A DNA stretch of 64,000 nucleotides from Bacillota bacterium (GCA_023391275.1 JAEWBE010000030.1:4395-68394), one strand, 5' to 3'. Positions 16,940-26,026 are shown, counted from the stretch's first letter. Notes: a model not told the origin generated them from the letters alone. Translations and numbers: made by a program.

Positions 16940-17715
16940 TATAATTCCTCCGCAAAATGTCTTTTTAACTTACTAAATACAACGCAGCCAATTGCTAAAA
17001 AAATAACACCAAAAGCAAATGCTTGAAGCAGAGTATTTATGTGAGGTTCCCTTGATGAATACAAAATATCACGATATGCTGTAATGACAGGTGTCATGGG
17101 GTTAAGGGAAAATAAAGTTCTATATTTTTCTGGAACAGAATCCATTGAATACATAACTGGAGTTAAATACTGCCAGGCCATTGCGACAATTCCCAGAATA
17201 TGCTCTAAATCCCTAAAATATACAGTTATAGCAGAGGATATCATCGCGGCGCCTAACGCTAAAATATATTCTACCAACATAACAATTGGAAGGTAACATA
17301 ATGCAACAATATTAATTGCAACTCCCGAAATCGCGACAATAATGAAAATCACAATAAAGCAAAGTATCATATTGACGAAACAACCTGTTACATGTGCTAT
17401 AGGAATAACTTCTCTTGGAAAATAGATCTTAGAAACCATGTCCTTTTGTCCTATTATACAGTTTGAACCACCTGTTAGTGAGGTGGAAAAAAAGATCCAA
17501 GGGATAAGCGCTACAAATAAAAATAAATAATATTTATCTATTCCATTTTTTAAGATAGTGGCAAAAACAATATTGTATACTGCCAATTGAAGCAAAGGAT
17601 TTAAAAAAGTCCAAAGAAATCCTAAAACTGAGGCTTTGTACCGTCCTCTTAAATCCCTATGTACTAAACTGATGATCATTTCCCGATAGTCATATATTTC
17701 TTTTATTGTCTTCAT
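16939..17715 (-). CDS. wzm: Wzm-type ABC-2 transporter permease
   Basis: A 258-residue integral membrane protein with about six helices, the permease partner of the Wzt ATPase. The N-terminus DYREMIISLVHRDLRGRYKASVLGFLWTFLNPLLQ is conserved in Wzm, TagG and KpsM-type proteins (only the core R-x-x-x-S-x-L-G-x-x-W is diagnostic), and the VYFRDLEHI element with the following SPVMY-like LTPVMYSMDSVPEKY is also typical. Length is normal. In Gram-positive bacteria TagGH plays this part for teichoic acids and related systems carry S-layer glycans; the Wzt extension points to a Wzm-Wzt export route. Precedes wzt with an overlapping stop and start. Confidence 0.92.
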   Translation of the reverse strand: MKTIKEIYDYREMIISLVHRDLRGRYKASVLGFLWTFLNPLLQLAVYNIVFATILKNGIDKYYLFLFVALIPWIFFSTSLTGGSNCIIGQKDMVSKIYFPREVIPIAHVTGCFVNMILCFIVIFIIVAISGVAINIVALCYLPIVMLVEYILALGAAMISSAITVYFRDLEHILGIVAMAWQYLTPVMYSMDSVPEKYRTLFSLNPMTPVITAYRDILYSSREPHINTLLQAFAFGVIFLAIGCVVFSKLKRHFAEEL

Positions 17716-17760
17716 TTTTTCCTCAAATTTATTTTATTTGTTTTAATCCTTATTAAAATT

Positions 17761-18840
17761 TTAAATATATTCATTTCTATTACAAATTTTTAGATTTTCA
17801 ATTACTTTTTTAATATCCTGCGTTGAATCCTTATCACAAACGAGGGTAGCGTCGGGTGTATCAATAATAATCAAATTTTTAAGGCCCACAGTCGCAATCA
17901 ATTTTTCCGTTGCCGAAATAATACAATTGTTCGTATTGACCGAAACAACATTCCCGGTCACAACATTGTCGAATTCATTCGTAGGGTTGACTCTTTCCAA
18001 GGCAAGCCAGCTGCCAACATCATCCCAGCCAAAAGTGCCTGGAATCGTATATATATTCTTTGCCTTTTCCATAATGCCGTAATCAATTGATTCTGATTTA
18101 AAATTATGAAACTCTTCTTCCAATACCGATTTCTGACCCTTTGTTCCGATTGCATTTTCGATCCGAACAAGTCCTTCCCACATATCCGGCAAAAACTTTC
18201 CGAATTCCTCCAATATGGAGGAGACCTTCCATACAAACATGCCGCTGTTCCAAAGATACTGGCCGGATGATAAATATCCCTTGGCTGTTTCCATATCCGG
18301 TTTTTCTACGAACTTATCTACAGAATATGCCCGGTAAGAATCTGCCTCAATCCCATTTAGATTGAACTTAATATAGCCATAGCCTGTCTCGGGATAGGTT
18401 GGCATAATTCCAATGGTAAGTAAATTTCCATTATCCTCAGCAGAGTCACATGCATCTTTTAAGGTATTTAAAAACATCGGCTCATATTTTATAAGGTGAT
18501 CGGATGGCAGAACAATCATAATGGCATCCTGAAGTTTTTTGCGCATATGCACAGCCGCAAGACCGATGCAGGGCGCCGTGTTTTTCCCAATCGGTTCACA
18601 TAAAATATTTTCTTCAGGAATATCGGGAAGTTGCTCCAGGACAAGATCTTTATAATCTTTATTTGTCGCAATATAGATGTTCTCGATTTTAACTAACGGT
18701 AAAATCCGATTCACCGAGTGCTGAATCATTGTTTTCCCATCATTCGTCAAACAAAGAAATTGCTTAGGCAAATTTTTGCGGCTTCGAGGCCAGAAACGTT
18801 CCCCCCGGCCTCCAGCCATAATCAGCGCAGTCTTTTCCAT
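17761..18840 (-). CDS. manC: mannose-1-phosphate guanylyltransferase
   Basis: A 359-residue GDP-mannose pyrophosphorylase that makes GDP-mannose from GTP and mannose-1-phosphate. The start IMAGGRGERFWPRSRKNLPKQF is the nucleotidyltransferase signature; IVLPSDHLI, ETGYGYIKF, FVEKPDMETAKGYL, YLWNSGMFVW and the ending FGWDDVGSWLALERV are ManC family blocks. It lacks the C-terminal isomerase domain found in the bifunctional 470-residue enzymes, so phosphomannose isomerase must be encoded elsewhere. It is the first gene of the minus-strand glycan operon and has a good promoter just upstream. It supplies mannose donors for several of the GT4 enzymes on both strands. Confidence 0.95.
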   Translation of the reverse strand: MEKTALIMAGGRGERFWPRSRKNLPKQFLCLTNDGKTMIQHSVNRILPLVKIENIYIATNKDYKDLVLEQLPDIPEENILCEPIGKNTAPCIGLAAVHMRKKLQDAIMIVLPSDHLIKYEPMFLNTLKDACDSAEDNGNLLTIGIMPTYPETGYGYIKFNLNGIEADSYRAYSVDKFVEKPDMETAKGYLSSGQYLWNSGMFVWKVSSILEEFGKFLPDMWEGLVRIENAIGTKGQKSVLEEEFHNFKSESIDYGIMEKAKNIYTIPGTFGWDDVGSWLALERVNPTNEFDNVVTGNVVSVNTNNCIISATEKLIATVGLKNLIIIDTPDATLVCDKDSTQDIKKVIENLKICNRNEYI

Positions 18841-18923
18841 AAATACATCCCCATTTATGCTTAATTGTTCTGGTTATCTTGCCATATTCCTAGAAGCGTA
18901 CTATAATAATCAACAATATAGTA

Positions 18924-18952
18924 ATTATATCTCTTTTTTCTATTTTTCACAA
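18924..18952 (-). promoter_or_regulatory. sigma-A-type promoter for the minus-strand glycan operon
   Basis: On the minus strand, TTGTGA (complement of 18947-18952) and TATAAT (complement of 18924-18929) are spaced by 17 bases. It lies about 85 bases ahead of manC, in the divergent gap of 235 bases shared with the three plus-strand transferases. The match to the vegetative consensus is good at -10 and moderate at -35. Confidence 0.6.
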
Positions 18953-19075
18953 CACCTTTCCGGAAGTTTACATCAATGGAAGAAGTATCATGCATCTATT
19001 CGAGTCGTTATTTAGATGAATTTTTCATGTTTTTAAATGTCTTTTATCCAGATTTTCAGGAAGCGGGGAAAGCAG

Positions 19076-20194
19076 ATGAAAGTTGCATTAGAACTTCAGC
19101 CCTGCGCAGGGCAGCGGTCTGGAGTAGGCGTTTATACTTATGAATTGGCAAAAAGATTAAAAAACGATGAAGATATTTCGTATATAGGAAATGTCTTTAA
19201 TCCTCCCTTTTCAAAAGGAAAGGATTACGCTATAAAAGGCATTCCTTTTCCTATTTGGTATACTTCAACGCTCCCTTATGGTGTCTATAGGCGTATTTGG
19301 GATTATGTTCCTCTTAGCTATAAATTATTCTTTAACAATCATTCTGATATTACGCATTTTTTTAATTATATTGTTCCACCCCGAATTGAGGGGCATGTCA
19401 TCGATACAATCCATGATATGTGCTATCAGCTTTATCCGGAAACACTTGACCCAAAAAATCTCAAACGAATAACTCATGATATTGATTATAGCATTGACCG
19501 AAGTGATTTACTAATTGCTGTATCTGAGAACACAAAACAGGACATTATAAATCTTCTTAATGTACCAAGCAGTAAAATTCACGTCATTTATAACGGAGTT
19601 ACACCAATGGCAAGTAAAAATAAATTAGAAGAGGTTCAACAAAGATTCTCTTTCACTCACCCATACATTCTGTATGTAGGAAATCTGGAGCCAAGGAAGA
19701 ATATAGAAAGACTTGTTCTTGCTTATGCAAAATTGAAAAAAGAGATAAATATTCCACATCAGCTTGTTTTGGCTGGCCAAAAGGGCTGGCTGTATGATAC
19801 AATTTTTCAAACCGTTTTATCCAAAGGTTTACAGGACGACGTTATTTTTACCGGATATATCAGTGAATCGGAAAAAGCCGCACTGTATACAAATGCTTCC
19901 CTCTTTGCCTACCCTTCCCTTTACGAGGGATTTGGGATTCCAATATTGGAAGCAATGTCCGCCGGCATTCCGGTTGTTTGCTCCAATACTTCTTCCATGC
20001 CGGAAGTTGCGGGTGAAGCCGCTTTATTTGTAAATCCATTGGATGTAGATGACATTGCAAGCGGTATGTTTTCCCTGTTATCGGACGAAGCATTAAGGGC
20101 TACAAAAATAGCTCTTGGAAAAATCCAAACTACAAAATTTTCGTGGGACAAATCTGCGGAAGATTTGGGGAATCTCTACCGGTCAATGATGTAA
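19076..20194 (+). CDS. GT4 glycosyltransferase 1 of tandem set
   Basis: A 372-residue GT-B transferase similar to mannosyltransferases of the MtfB/WbdB group. The ATG at 19076 (MKVALELQPCAGQRSGVGVYTYELAKRL) follows AAGCGGGG; an upstream in-frame ATG at 19037 has no site. Conserved elements: QRSGVGVYTYEL, TIHDMCYQL, VGNLEPRKNIERLVLAYA, GQKGWLYDTIF and YPSLYEGFGIPILEAMSAGIPVVCSNTSSMPE with the E-x7-E pair. The LEPRKNI and KGWLYD blocks suggest GDP-mannose as donor. It opens a plus-strand group of three transferases that diverges from manC, and its residue text is close to the next gene, pointing to an old duplication. Confidence 0.88.
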   Translation: MKVALELQPCAGQRSGVGVYTYELAKRLKNDEDISYIGNVFNPPFSKGKDYAIKGIPFPIWYTSTLPYGVYRRIWDYVPLSYKLFFNNHSDITHFFNYIVPPRIEGHVIDTIHDMCYQLYPETLDPKNLKRITHDIDYSIDRSDLLIAVSENTKQDIINLLNVPSSKIHVIYNGVTPMASKNKLEEVQQRFSFTHPYILYVGNLEPRKNIERLVLAYAKLKKEINIPHQLVLAGQKGWLYDTIFQTVLSKGLQDDVIFTGYISESEKAALYTNASLFAYPSLYEGFGIPILEAMSAGIPVVCSNTSSMPEVAGEAALFVNPLDVDDIASGMFSLLSDEALRATKIALGKIQTTKFSWDKSAEDLGNLYRSMM

Positions 20195-20222
20195 TGATGA
20201 CGGAAGCAAAGAGGTGAATTAT

Positions 20223-21380
20223 TTGAAAATTGCTGTTGACGCACAGCTTTTAATTACAAAAGAAAAAACCGGGATCGGTTGGAATGCCTACAATATGCTG
20301 CATGCCATGTTGAATCAGAAGCAGGCTAAATTTCGTCTTGATTATTTTTCGCAACCCGCATACTCTCTTCAGGAGGAGGTACTCCTTGAATTCCAAAAGG
20401 CTGGCTGCTTATTAAATGGCAGCAACCGATTGAGCGCCCCCCTCTATAAATCTCTGTGCGAATTTCTTCCGTTGCAGCATAAATGGTTTTTTGGAAGCGA
20501 CAGCAGTATTGATGCCTATCATTTCTTTAACTACTTTGTTCCTCCTCATATTGATGCAAAAGCGAATGTGATTGCCACCATACACGATACGGCATTCAAA
20601 GCTTACCCTGATACAGTTCCTAAAAAGACAAGAGCACTGATGGAATTGAGCCTGCCAAAAACCTGTAAACGCGCCCAAGCTATTATAACGGTTTCGGAAT
20701 TCAGCAAGCAGGAAATTGTGAAATATCTTGGTGTAAACCCTGACAAAATTATGGTTGCATATAACGGAGTTGACTATAATAGATTTCACCCAAATTATGC
20801 AAAAGCAACCATCGAGCAAGTGAAAAACAAGTTCAGTATCAATCGGGAATATTTTCTGTATGTTGGAACCTTGGAGCCCCGAAAGAATATCGAGCGTTTA
20901 ATTGATGCCTATGCCCTGCTGAAATCCAGACTTCACGATATCCCTCTGCTCGTATTAGCAGGAAGAAAAGGCTGGATGTACGATACCATCTTTAAAAAAA
21001 TCCAAAAACTTCATTTGGAAAAAGATATCATCTTTACTGGTTATATCAGTAGTGCTGATGAGCCTTTGCTTATGAGGGGCGCTTTGGCTTTCCTGTTTGT
21101 TTCACTGTATGAAGGCTTTGGAATGCCGCCGCTGGAGGCTATGGCTTGCGGGACTCCCGTTATGGTATCAAATTGCTCCTCTTTGCCGGAAGTAGTGGGC
21201 CAAAGTGCATTGCTCTCGGATCCGCTTTCGATTGATGAAATTGCGGAAAAGATGGAATTACTGCTCAATAGCCCAGAATTAAGAGCCTCACTCTCTGAAA
21301 ACGGAATAAAAAGAGCGCGCGAATTTGATTGGGACGAACCCGCCAAAAAATTATTAAACCTTTTCAAAAGTCTCTCATAA
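20223..21380 (+). CDS. GT4 glycosyltransferase 2 of tandem set
   Basis: A 385-residue GT-B transferase, paralogous to the preceding gene (shared ATIHDTAFKAYPDT-like, EPRKNIERLIDAYALL, GRKGWMYDTIFKKI and SLYEGFGMPPLEAMACGTPV). I choose the TTG at 20223 because AGAGGTG lies six bases upstream and the product then begins MKIAVDAQLL, as is usual; a GTG at 20214 in the same frame overlaps that ribosome site. Donor is likely GDP-mannose or a related hexose. It follows the first transferase after a 28-base gap, so the two are one transcription unit. Role: another step of glycan chain assembly in the cytoplasm. Confidence 0.86.
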   Translation: MKIAVDAQLLITKEKTGIGWNAYNMLHAMLNQKQAKFRLDYFSQPAYSLQEEVLLEFQKAGCLLNGSNRLSAPLYKSLCEFLPLQHKWFFGSDSSIDAYHFFNYFVPPHIDAKANVIATIHDTAFKAYPDTVPKKTRALMELSLPKTCKRAQAIITVSEFSKQEIVKYLGVNPDKIMVAYNGVDYNRFHPNYAKATIEQVKNKFSINREYFLYVGTLEPRKNIERLIDAYALLKSRLHDIPLLVLAGRKGWMYDTIFKKIQKLHLEKDIIFTGYISSADEPLLMRGALAFLFVSLYEGFGMPPLEAMACGTPVMVSNCSSLPEVVGQSALLSDPLSIDEIAEKMELLLNSPELRASLSENGIKRAREFDWDEPAKKLLNLFKSLS

Positions 21381-21393
21381 TAAAAAGGAACGG

Positions 21394-22515
21394 ATGATTT
21401 CTTTGAAAAAAATAAAGATTCTTCAAGTAAATAAACTATACGCTCCTTGGGTTGGAGGGGTGGAGAAGGTTGCCCAAAGCATTGCAGAAGGATTAAAAGA
21501 TCAAACAGACATGAAGGTTTTGGTCTGCCAGCCAAAAGGGCAAACAGCAGTAAAAGAGGTAAATGGAGTCCCAATTACTTACGCCGGAAGCTTTGGTATA
21601 TGCTTCTCGATGCCGGTTTCTTTTTCGTTTTTTCATCTTTTCCGCAAAATGTCTAAGGGAGCAGACATCGTTCAGTTTCACATGCCTTTTCCGCTGGCCG
21701 ACCTCGCCTATCTTCTTTCCGGTTATAAAGGGAAAACTGTTGTATGGTGGCATTGTGATATTGTACGGCAAAAAAAGCTTATGCTGTTTTATAAACCGAT
21801 TATGGACGCCTTTTTAAAGCGTGTTGATTGTATTATTGTCGCAACCGAAGGACACATTAATGGTTCACAATACTTGCAGCCTTACCGTGATAAATGTGTT
21901 GTCATCCCATTTGGAATTGACATTCCGAGTTTTGAAAAGCATGTTGATACCGGTATGAAACTTAAGACCACCCTGCCGAACGTGAAGAAAATTCTTTTTG
22001 TCGGCAGACTGGTGTATTATAAGGGTGCTGAGGTCCTGCTGAATGCCTTTGCAAAAGTAAATGGAGCAGAGTTATTTTTGGTTGGAACAGGGCCGCTGGA
22101 AGAGTCCCTGCATGAACAGGCCAAGTTGGATGGGATTGCAGAAAAAGTCCATTTTCTTGGGAAGCTATCAGATGATGAACTAAAGGATTGCCAGCAGGAT
22201 TGTGATTTTTTTGTATTGCCTTCGGTGGTCAACACCGAAGCGTTTGGGCTGGTGCAGTTGGAAGCCATGGTATATGGCAAACCTGTCATAAACACCTCTT
22301 TGCCGACTGGCGTTCCCTATGTCAGCTTGGATGGCCTTTCCGGCTTAACGGTTCCCCCGAATGACGCAGATGCATTGGCACAGGCGATGCAGAAATTAAC
22401 AGACGATGATTCTTTACGGTCGGATTTCGGAAAAAAAGCATATCGGCGGGTCCGCGAGGAATTCGGTATGGACAAAATGATGGATCGCGTATTATCTGTT
22501 TACCGGTCTTTATGA
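21394..22515 (+). CDS. GT4 glycosyltransferase 3 of tandem set
   Basis: A 373-residue GT-B enzyme from a different GT4 branch than its two neighbours. It begins LKKIKILQVNKLYAPWVGGVEKVAQSIAEGL, with the glycine loop GGVEKV. The donor site shows KKILFVGRLVYYKGAEVLLNAFA, and the C-terminal region has LPSVVNTEAFGLVQLEAMVYGKPVINT with E-x7-E, close to WbdA/WcaC/PimA-like enzymes that use GDP-mannose or UDP-glucose. Length is normal. The ATG follows AAAGGA by four bases. It is the last gene of the plus-strand group and a hairpin terminator follows at 22567. Confidence 0.86.
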   Translation: MISLKKIKILQVNKLYAPWVGGVEKVAQSIAEGLKDQTDMKVLVCQPKGQTAVKEVNGVPITYAGSFGICFSMPVSFSFFHLFRKMSKGADIVQFHMPFPLADLAYLLSGYKGKTVVWWHCDIVRQKKLMLFYKPIMDAFLKRVDCIIVATEGHINGSQYLQPYRDKCVVIPFGIDIPSFEKHVDTGMKLKTTLPNVKKILFVGRLVYYKGAEVLLNAFAKVNGAELFLVGTGPLEESLHEQAKLDGIAEKVHFLGKLSDDELKDCQQDCDFFVLPSVVNTEAFGLVQLEAMVYGKPVINTSLPTGVPYVSLDGLSGLTVPPNDADALAQAMQKLTDDDSLRSDFGKKAYRRVREEFGMDKMMDRVLSVYRSL

Positions 22516-22566
22516 GAAGCTAAACCATATAGCGTTTAAAGTCCGGATGTTCAGAACTATAGCGTA

Positions 22567-22600
22567 GATGCCTCCACACCTAAAGTGTAGAGGCATTTAT
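22567..22600 (+). terminator. terminator after the three plus-strand transferases
   Basis: ATGCCTCCACAC and GTGTAGAGGCAT pair with one C-A mismatch around a five-base loop, followed by a T-rich stretch TTATTT. It lies 51 bases after the stop of the third transferase. Confidence 0.65.
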
Positions 22601-22746
22601 TTGCAAGCATTCCATTTTTCAACCAGGCCTGCATTTTCACAAAGTTTTTCCGGCATGTTTTCCATCCACTTGCGCCACTGTTAGCAAGTGTCGTAAATTT
22701 TAGCATCTCCATGATTATCAAATCTACCGGCCGTACAATTCTGCTT
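22596..22746 (-). pseudogene. possible gene remnant (C-terminal coding fossil)
   Basis: The minus-strand frame ending at 22596 reads GRFDNHGDAKIYDTC, a stop, then QWRKWMENMPEKLCENAG and LVEKWNACK before a final stop. The amino acid mix (Trp, Cys, charged residues, no low-complexity bias) looks like the end of a real protein, broken by an internal TAA and lacking any start. I do not recognise the family. It lies in a gap between two converging operons where debris from past insertions or gene loss is common. It may also be chance, so this call is weak. Confidence 0.25.
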
Positions 22747-22759
22747 TTAAGTGCACAAA

Positions 22760-22789
22760 ATAGGGCATTGGATTTTTCCAATGCCCTAT
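22760..22789 (-). terminator. terminator of the FAD oxidoreductase operon
   Basis: A perfect 13-base inverted repeat (ATAGGGCATTGGA and its complement) closes a four-base T loop. On the minus strand it is followed by TTTT. It lies 71 bases past the stop of the gene at 22861 and ends the catabolic operon that begins at 29498. Confidence 0.8.
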
Positions 22790-22860
22790 CAATTTGCCTG
22801 GTGGTAAAAATTCTAGTAATTACCTCTGAGATATAAGTGTTAAAACTGGCACCCTATAAT

Positions 22861-24234
22861 CTATTCGAGAACGGCACCCTGGCTGCGCAAAGTTTCCTGT
22901 AGTACCGCAATGTCAACATCGAAAAGGGATTTTTGTGTACCAAGGCTTTGAGCTGCCGCGGTACCTGCGGCCTGGCCAAGAGCAAAACAGGGAGGCATCA
23001 CACGGAAAGAAGAAGCCGCGTCACTGGTAGCGGAAATGGTGCGCCCGGCGACAAGCAGGTTTTCACAATTTTTCGGCAGCAGTGAGCGATAGGGAATGCC
23101 ATAGTAGGTAGGAATGGTGATGTATTCACCGCCTGCACCCACTGCCGAGTGAATGTCCATGGAGTTGGAACAGATCATAATGGTATCTTCAAATCTTCTG
23201 CACGCAATGATATCCCCTTTATCGAGCACGTACTGTCCCACAATGTGCCGGGATTCGCGGATACCGAGGACAGGCGCAGAGTTGATAAAAGTGGCGTTTT
23301 CACAGCCCGGAATATACTTTTTGATGAAATGGAATACCCGCTGCGCCTGCTTGCGTCCATCAATCTGGGCAGCAGTGAGCTGTGCAGGGTCGGTAGCATC
23401 CACATCATTGATACGGGTAGTATTCACTTTCCACCTTCCGTGCACTGCTGTTTCATACATACCGATTTCATTGCGGGAGATATCCCACTCACCGGTTTCA
23501 CGGCCTTTTTTTACCAGCCAGTTAAAGGGACCTGCAAAAAGCTGTGTGATGAGGTGGCGGTTTTCGTCAATGTATGCAGTCACTTTTTCAGAGTCTACAT
23601 TTTCCATTTCAAAAAACAGAGTGGCGGGCTGCATATGGTTGTTCATTTCCGGTCCACAGCCCAGCACGGTTTCTACACCCGCGGCTACGGCGACATCAGC
23701 ATCGCCGGAGCAGTCAATAACAATTTTGGGCTGAATTGCGCTGATACCGCTCTTGTTGTGCACGACCACATATTTTATGGTGTCATTCTCCGTTACGGTA
23801 TCGATGAAAGAGGTGTTAAACAGAACCTTTACACCGGCTTCGGCCATCATATCTTCCAATACGATTTTCAGCGTTTCGGAGTCAAAGGGGCCACAATGGT
23901 CGTGACCTTTTACAATATAAGAGGTATAAGAGGTACCGCAGCGAACCTCGCTTGGATGAACCGCTCCGCCGAGGGCTGCCGCACGCTTCATAATTTCATC
24001 GTAGTTGCCTTTAATAATCATGCGCTCGGATGCACCATCATAACTGGTCATAAAAGGGCCAACCATTCCCATGGTAGCCATACCGCCCAGCATGCCGTAA
24101 CGCTCCACCAAAAGAGTGTCCACATGGTTGCGAGCAGCGGACAGTGCCGCGGAAACGCCGGCGGGGCCCCCGCCAATGACAAGAACATCACAGGAAGAAA
24201 TGTTTGCTATGGATCTTGTATATTGAAAAGACAT
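22861..24234 (-). CDS. FAD-dependent oxidoreductase (FAD_oxidored family)
   Basis: A 457-residue flavoprotein. The N-terminal dinucleotide site is VLVIGGGPAGVSAALSAARN, followed by LLVERYGMLGGMATMGMVGPF, the typical loop of the FAD_oxidored (Pfam PF12831) family, and a second FAD-contact block VIDCSGDADVAVAAGV. The ending has LLPKNCENLLVAGRTISATSDAASSFRVMPPCFALGQAAGTAAA, which places the flavin ring. No signal peptide, so it is cytoplasmic. Enzymes of this family oxidise or reduce C-OH or C=C bonds in organic acids and other small substrates. It is the last gene of an operon with a zinc dehydrogenase and a HyuA-like protein. Specific substrate unknown. Confidence 0.8.
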   Translation of the reverse strand: MSFQYTRSIANISSCDVLVIGGGPAGVSAALSAARNHVDTLLVERYGMLGGMATMGMVGPFMTSYDGASERMIIKGNYDEIMKRAAALGGAVHPSEVRCGTSYTSYIVKGHDHCGPFDSETLKIVLEDMMAEAGVKVLFNTSFIDTVTENDTIKYVVVHNKSGISAIQPKIVIDCSGDADVAVAAGVETVLGCGPEMNNHMQPATLFFEMENVDSEKVTAYIDENRHLITQLFAGPFNWLVKKGRETGEWDISRNEIGMYETAVHGRWKVNTTRINDVDATDPAQLTAAQIDGRKQAQRVFHFIKKYIPGCENATFINSAPVLGIRESRHIVGQYVLDKGDIIACRRFEDTIMICSNSMDIHSAVGAGGEYITIPTYYGIPYRSLLPKNCENLLVAGRTISATSDAASSFRVMPPCFALGQAAGTAAAQSLGTQKSLFDVDIAVLQETLRSQGAVLE

Positions 24235-24267
24235 CAGTATATCACCTTTCTTTTATAAATAGCACAA

Positions 24268-25296
24268 TTAAACTTTCCATGGATTTACAATATATTTACC
24301 TTTTTTACGCAGTTCCGGAGTTGCCAGTACCTGAGGAAGTTCCTCAAGCGTAATGGCCGGACAAACCATGGAACTTACGTCGATGCGCCCGGCGTTAATC
24401 AATTCCAGTGCACGGGTTTGAGTATAGGGGTTAATAAAGGAAGCTTTCAATACAATTTCCTTTTGAAAAATCTCAAATGGCTTTACTGTAATCTCCTCCT
24501 CCGGCTTTGTTAGCCCAAACATCATTACCACAGAGTGCTTGCCTGCAAGCTCAATGGCCTGTGCAATGGTAGACTTTAGCCCAACACATTCTATCACAGT
24601 GTTTATACGAGTGATGCCAGCTTTCCTAAGAGTAACCTTTACGTCCTGCTCAGCAGAATTAATACATAAATTCGCGCCAAGCTTCGCACCCATTTCGCGC
24701 TTGCCCGCCACAGGTTCCAACAAAATGACATTGCAGGCACCTGCCGTTTTTGCAAGCTGTACCATAATCAGCCCAATCATACCGCCGCCGATAACCACAA
24801 CGGTACTGCCGGGAGTAACCTGGCACATGTCCATGCCATGAAGGCAGCATGCAACGGGTTCGGTCATGGCCCCCGCTTCAAAGCTGGTAGTATCCGCAAG
24901 GCGGTACACTTGCTTTTTATCGACACTGCAATATTGGGCGAAGCCGCCATTGACTGTGGTGCCTACGCCGACCATATGCTCGCAAAAATGCCCTATTCCG
25001 TTCCGGCAGTAGTAACATTCCCCGCACAGACCATTGGGATCGACGCACACACGGTCGCCGGGACTTATATTTGATACATGACCGCCCACCTGCTGCACAA
25101 TGCCGGAAAATTCATGACCTAAAATTGTGGGTGGCGTACAATTTGCAGCGCCTTTATCTCCTTCGTAAATGTGTACGTCCGTACCGCATACTCCACATGC
25201 CATCACCTTGATGAGGACATCATTTTCGCCCACTGCGGGCATTGGTAATTCCTCTACCCGCATTTCGTGTCTGCCGTAAAATACAGCGCTTTTCAT
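24268..25296 (-). CDS. zinc-dependent alcohol dehydrogenase (MDR family)
   Basis: A 342-residue medium-chain dehydrogenase related to sorbitol, threonine and galactitol-phosphate dehydrogenases. It has the catalytic zinc region ACGVCGTDVHIYEG and GHEFSGIV, the structural zinc cysteines CGECYYCRNGIGHFC, and the NAD-binding loop VVVIGGGMIGLIMVQLAK. Length is normal. Such enzymes oxidise secondary alcohols with NAD. It sits between an FAD oxidoreductase and a HExxH protein in a catabolic operon with a carbon-type transporter, so an NAD-linked oxidation of an imported hydroxy compound is likely. The Cys38-like ligand set appears complete. Substrate not known. Confidence 0.85.
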   Translation of the reverse strand: MKSAVFYGRHEMRVEELPMPAVGENDVLIKVMACGVCGTDVHIYEGDKGAANCTPPTILGHEFSGIVQQVGGHVSNISPGDRVCVDPNGLCGECYYCRNGIGHFCEHMVGVGTTVNGGFAQYCSVDKKQVYRLADTTSFEAGAMTEPVACCLHGMDMCQVTPGSTVVVIGGGMIGLIMVQLAKTAGACNVILLEPVAGKREMGAKLGANLCINSAEQDVKVTLRKAGITRINTVIECVGLKSTIAQAIELAGKHSVVMMFGLTKPEEEITVKPFEIFQKEIVLKASFINPYTQTRALELINAGRIDVSSMVCPAITLEELPQVLATPELRKKGKYIVNPWKV

Positions 25297-25330
25297 ATTC
25301 TTTCGTCCTTTCTATCTCTCACGTTCAGTT

Positions 25331-26008
25331 TTACCACGCTTCTCCCAGCCCGAGTTTTTCACATTTGTCGGCCAACTCAATTAAATACTTTTCCGTCATT
25401 TTTCCTGTGGAGAGCAGGTAAACATAATCGTACAGATTTGGTAAATGAGGAATACCCAACAATTCTTTGGTAAACGCATGTGCCGCAACTTCTGAGGTGT
25501 AATTAATACAGGACATCCGCCGGAAATTGAGAAAGCGAAAGGTCTCCACAGGTTCCAGCATCTGTGAAACTTGTATTTCCTTTTTCCACTCGAGGTAATG
25601 AAAAAATTCGTGAGCAAGGCACATCTGATATCCCTGCTCATAGGTAAGCCGGCTGCCTTCTGGTAAAACGTTGTTGCTGGATTTTATGATTTCCTGCAGC
25701 GACGAATGGAAAACAGTAATTTCAGCGCATTTTCCCGGTGTGCAAGTCAATTTTGCGCGGAAGCGCATACCAATCAGTGTTCCGGAAGTATGCGCCCTTT
25801 CAATCTTAATTTCATTTTCCTTACAAAGGGTTTCCATATTCTTACCTTTGTAAGGGAATGCCTGGTCCCTGCCCACCGAAAGAGGAATCATCACAAATTC
25901 AGAAAGACGTTCCGGCGGGATTTTGTTGCACAGCAAATCCACGCTTAACTGGGCGTATCCCAATATTGGGTCGGTAAGCCGTCCTAAAACGGGCAGGCTG
26001 ATTTTCAT
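25331..26008 (-). CDS. HExxH protein resembling IrrE/ImmA zincins
   Basis: About 225 residues, start at the ATG at 26008 (MKISLPVLGRL) behind GAGGAGAAGG; an earlier ATG at 26023 overlaps no better site. The motif H133-E134-F-F-H137 in CLAHEFFHYLEWKKE, with a downstream E173 in TSEVAAHAFTKELLGIP, matches the zinc ligand set of ImmA/IrrE-type metallopeptidases (HExxH, then E-x-x-A-x-x-F-x-x-x-L-L). There is no signal peptide. A protease in a catabolic operon is unexpected. It could be a regulator-processing protease, an esterase or hydrolase that has kept the fold, or a structural relic. Cluster context suggests a link with the HyuA-like gene 19 bases away. Confidence 0.6.
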   Translation of the reverse strand: MKISLPVLGRLTDPILGYAQLSVDLLCNKIPPERLSEFVMIPLSVGRDQAFPYKGKNMETLCKENEIKIERAHTSGTLIGMRFRAKLTCTPGKCAEITVFHSSLQEIIKSSNNVLPEGSRLTYEQGYQMCLAHEFFHYLEWKKEIQVSQMLEPVETFRFLNFRRMSCINYTSEVAAHAFTKELLGIPHLPNLYDYVYLLSTGKMTEKYLIELADKCEKLGLGEAW

Positions 26009-26026
26009 AAACCTTCTCCTCACACA

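Noticed and set aside
22557..22781. 74-residue minus frame in the 22.6 kb gap
   Set aside because: It runs through two hairpin terminators. The neighbouring frame has more protein-like text, so I list that as a remnant instead.
23149..24258. 369-residue plus-strand frame opposite the FAD oxidoreductase
   Set aside because: It is antisense to a gene with clear FAD motifs, has His/Cys-rich text with no recognisable domain and no ribosome site.
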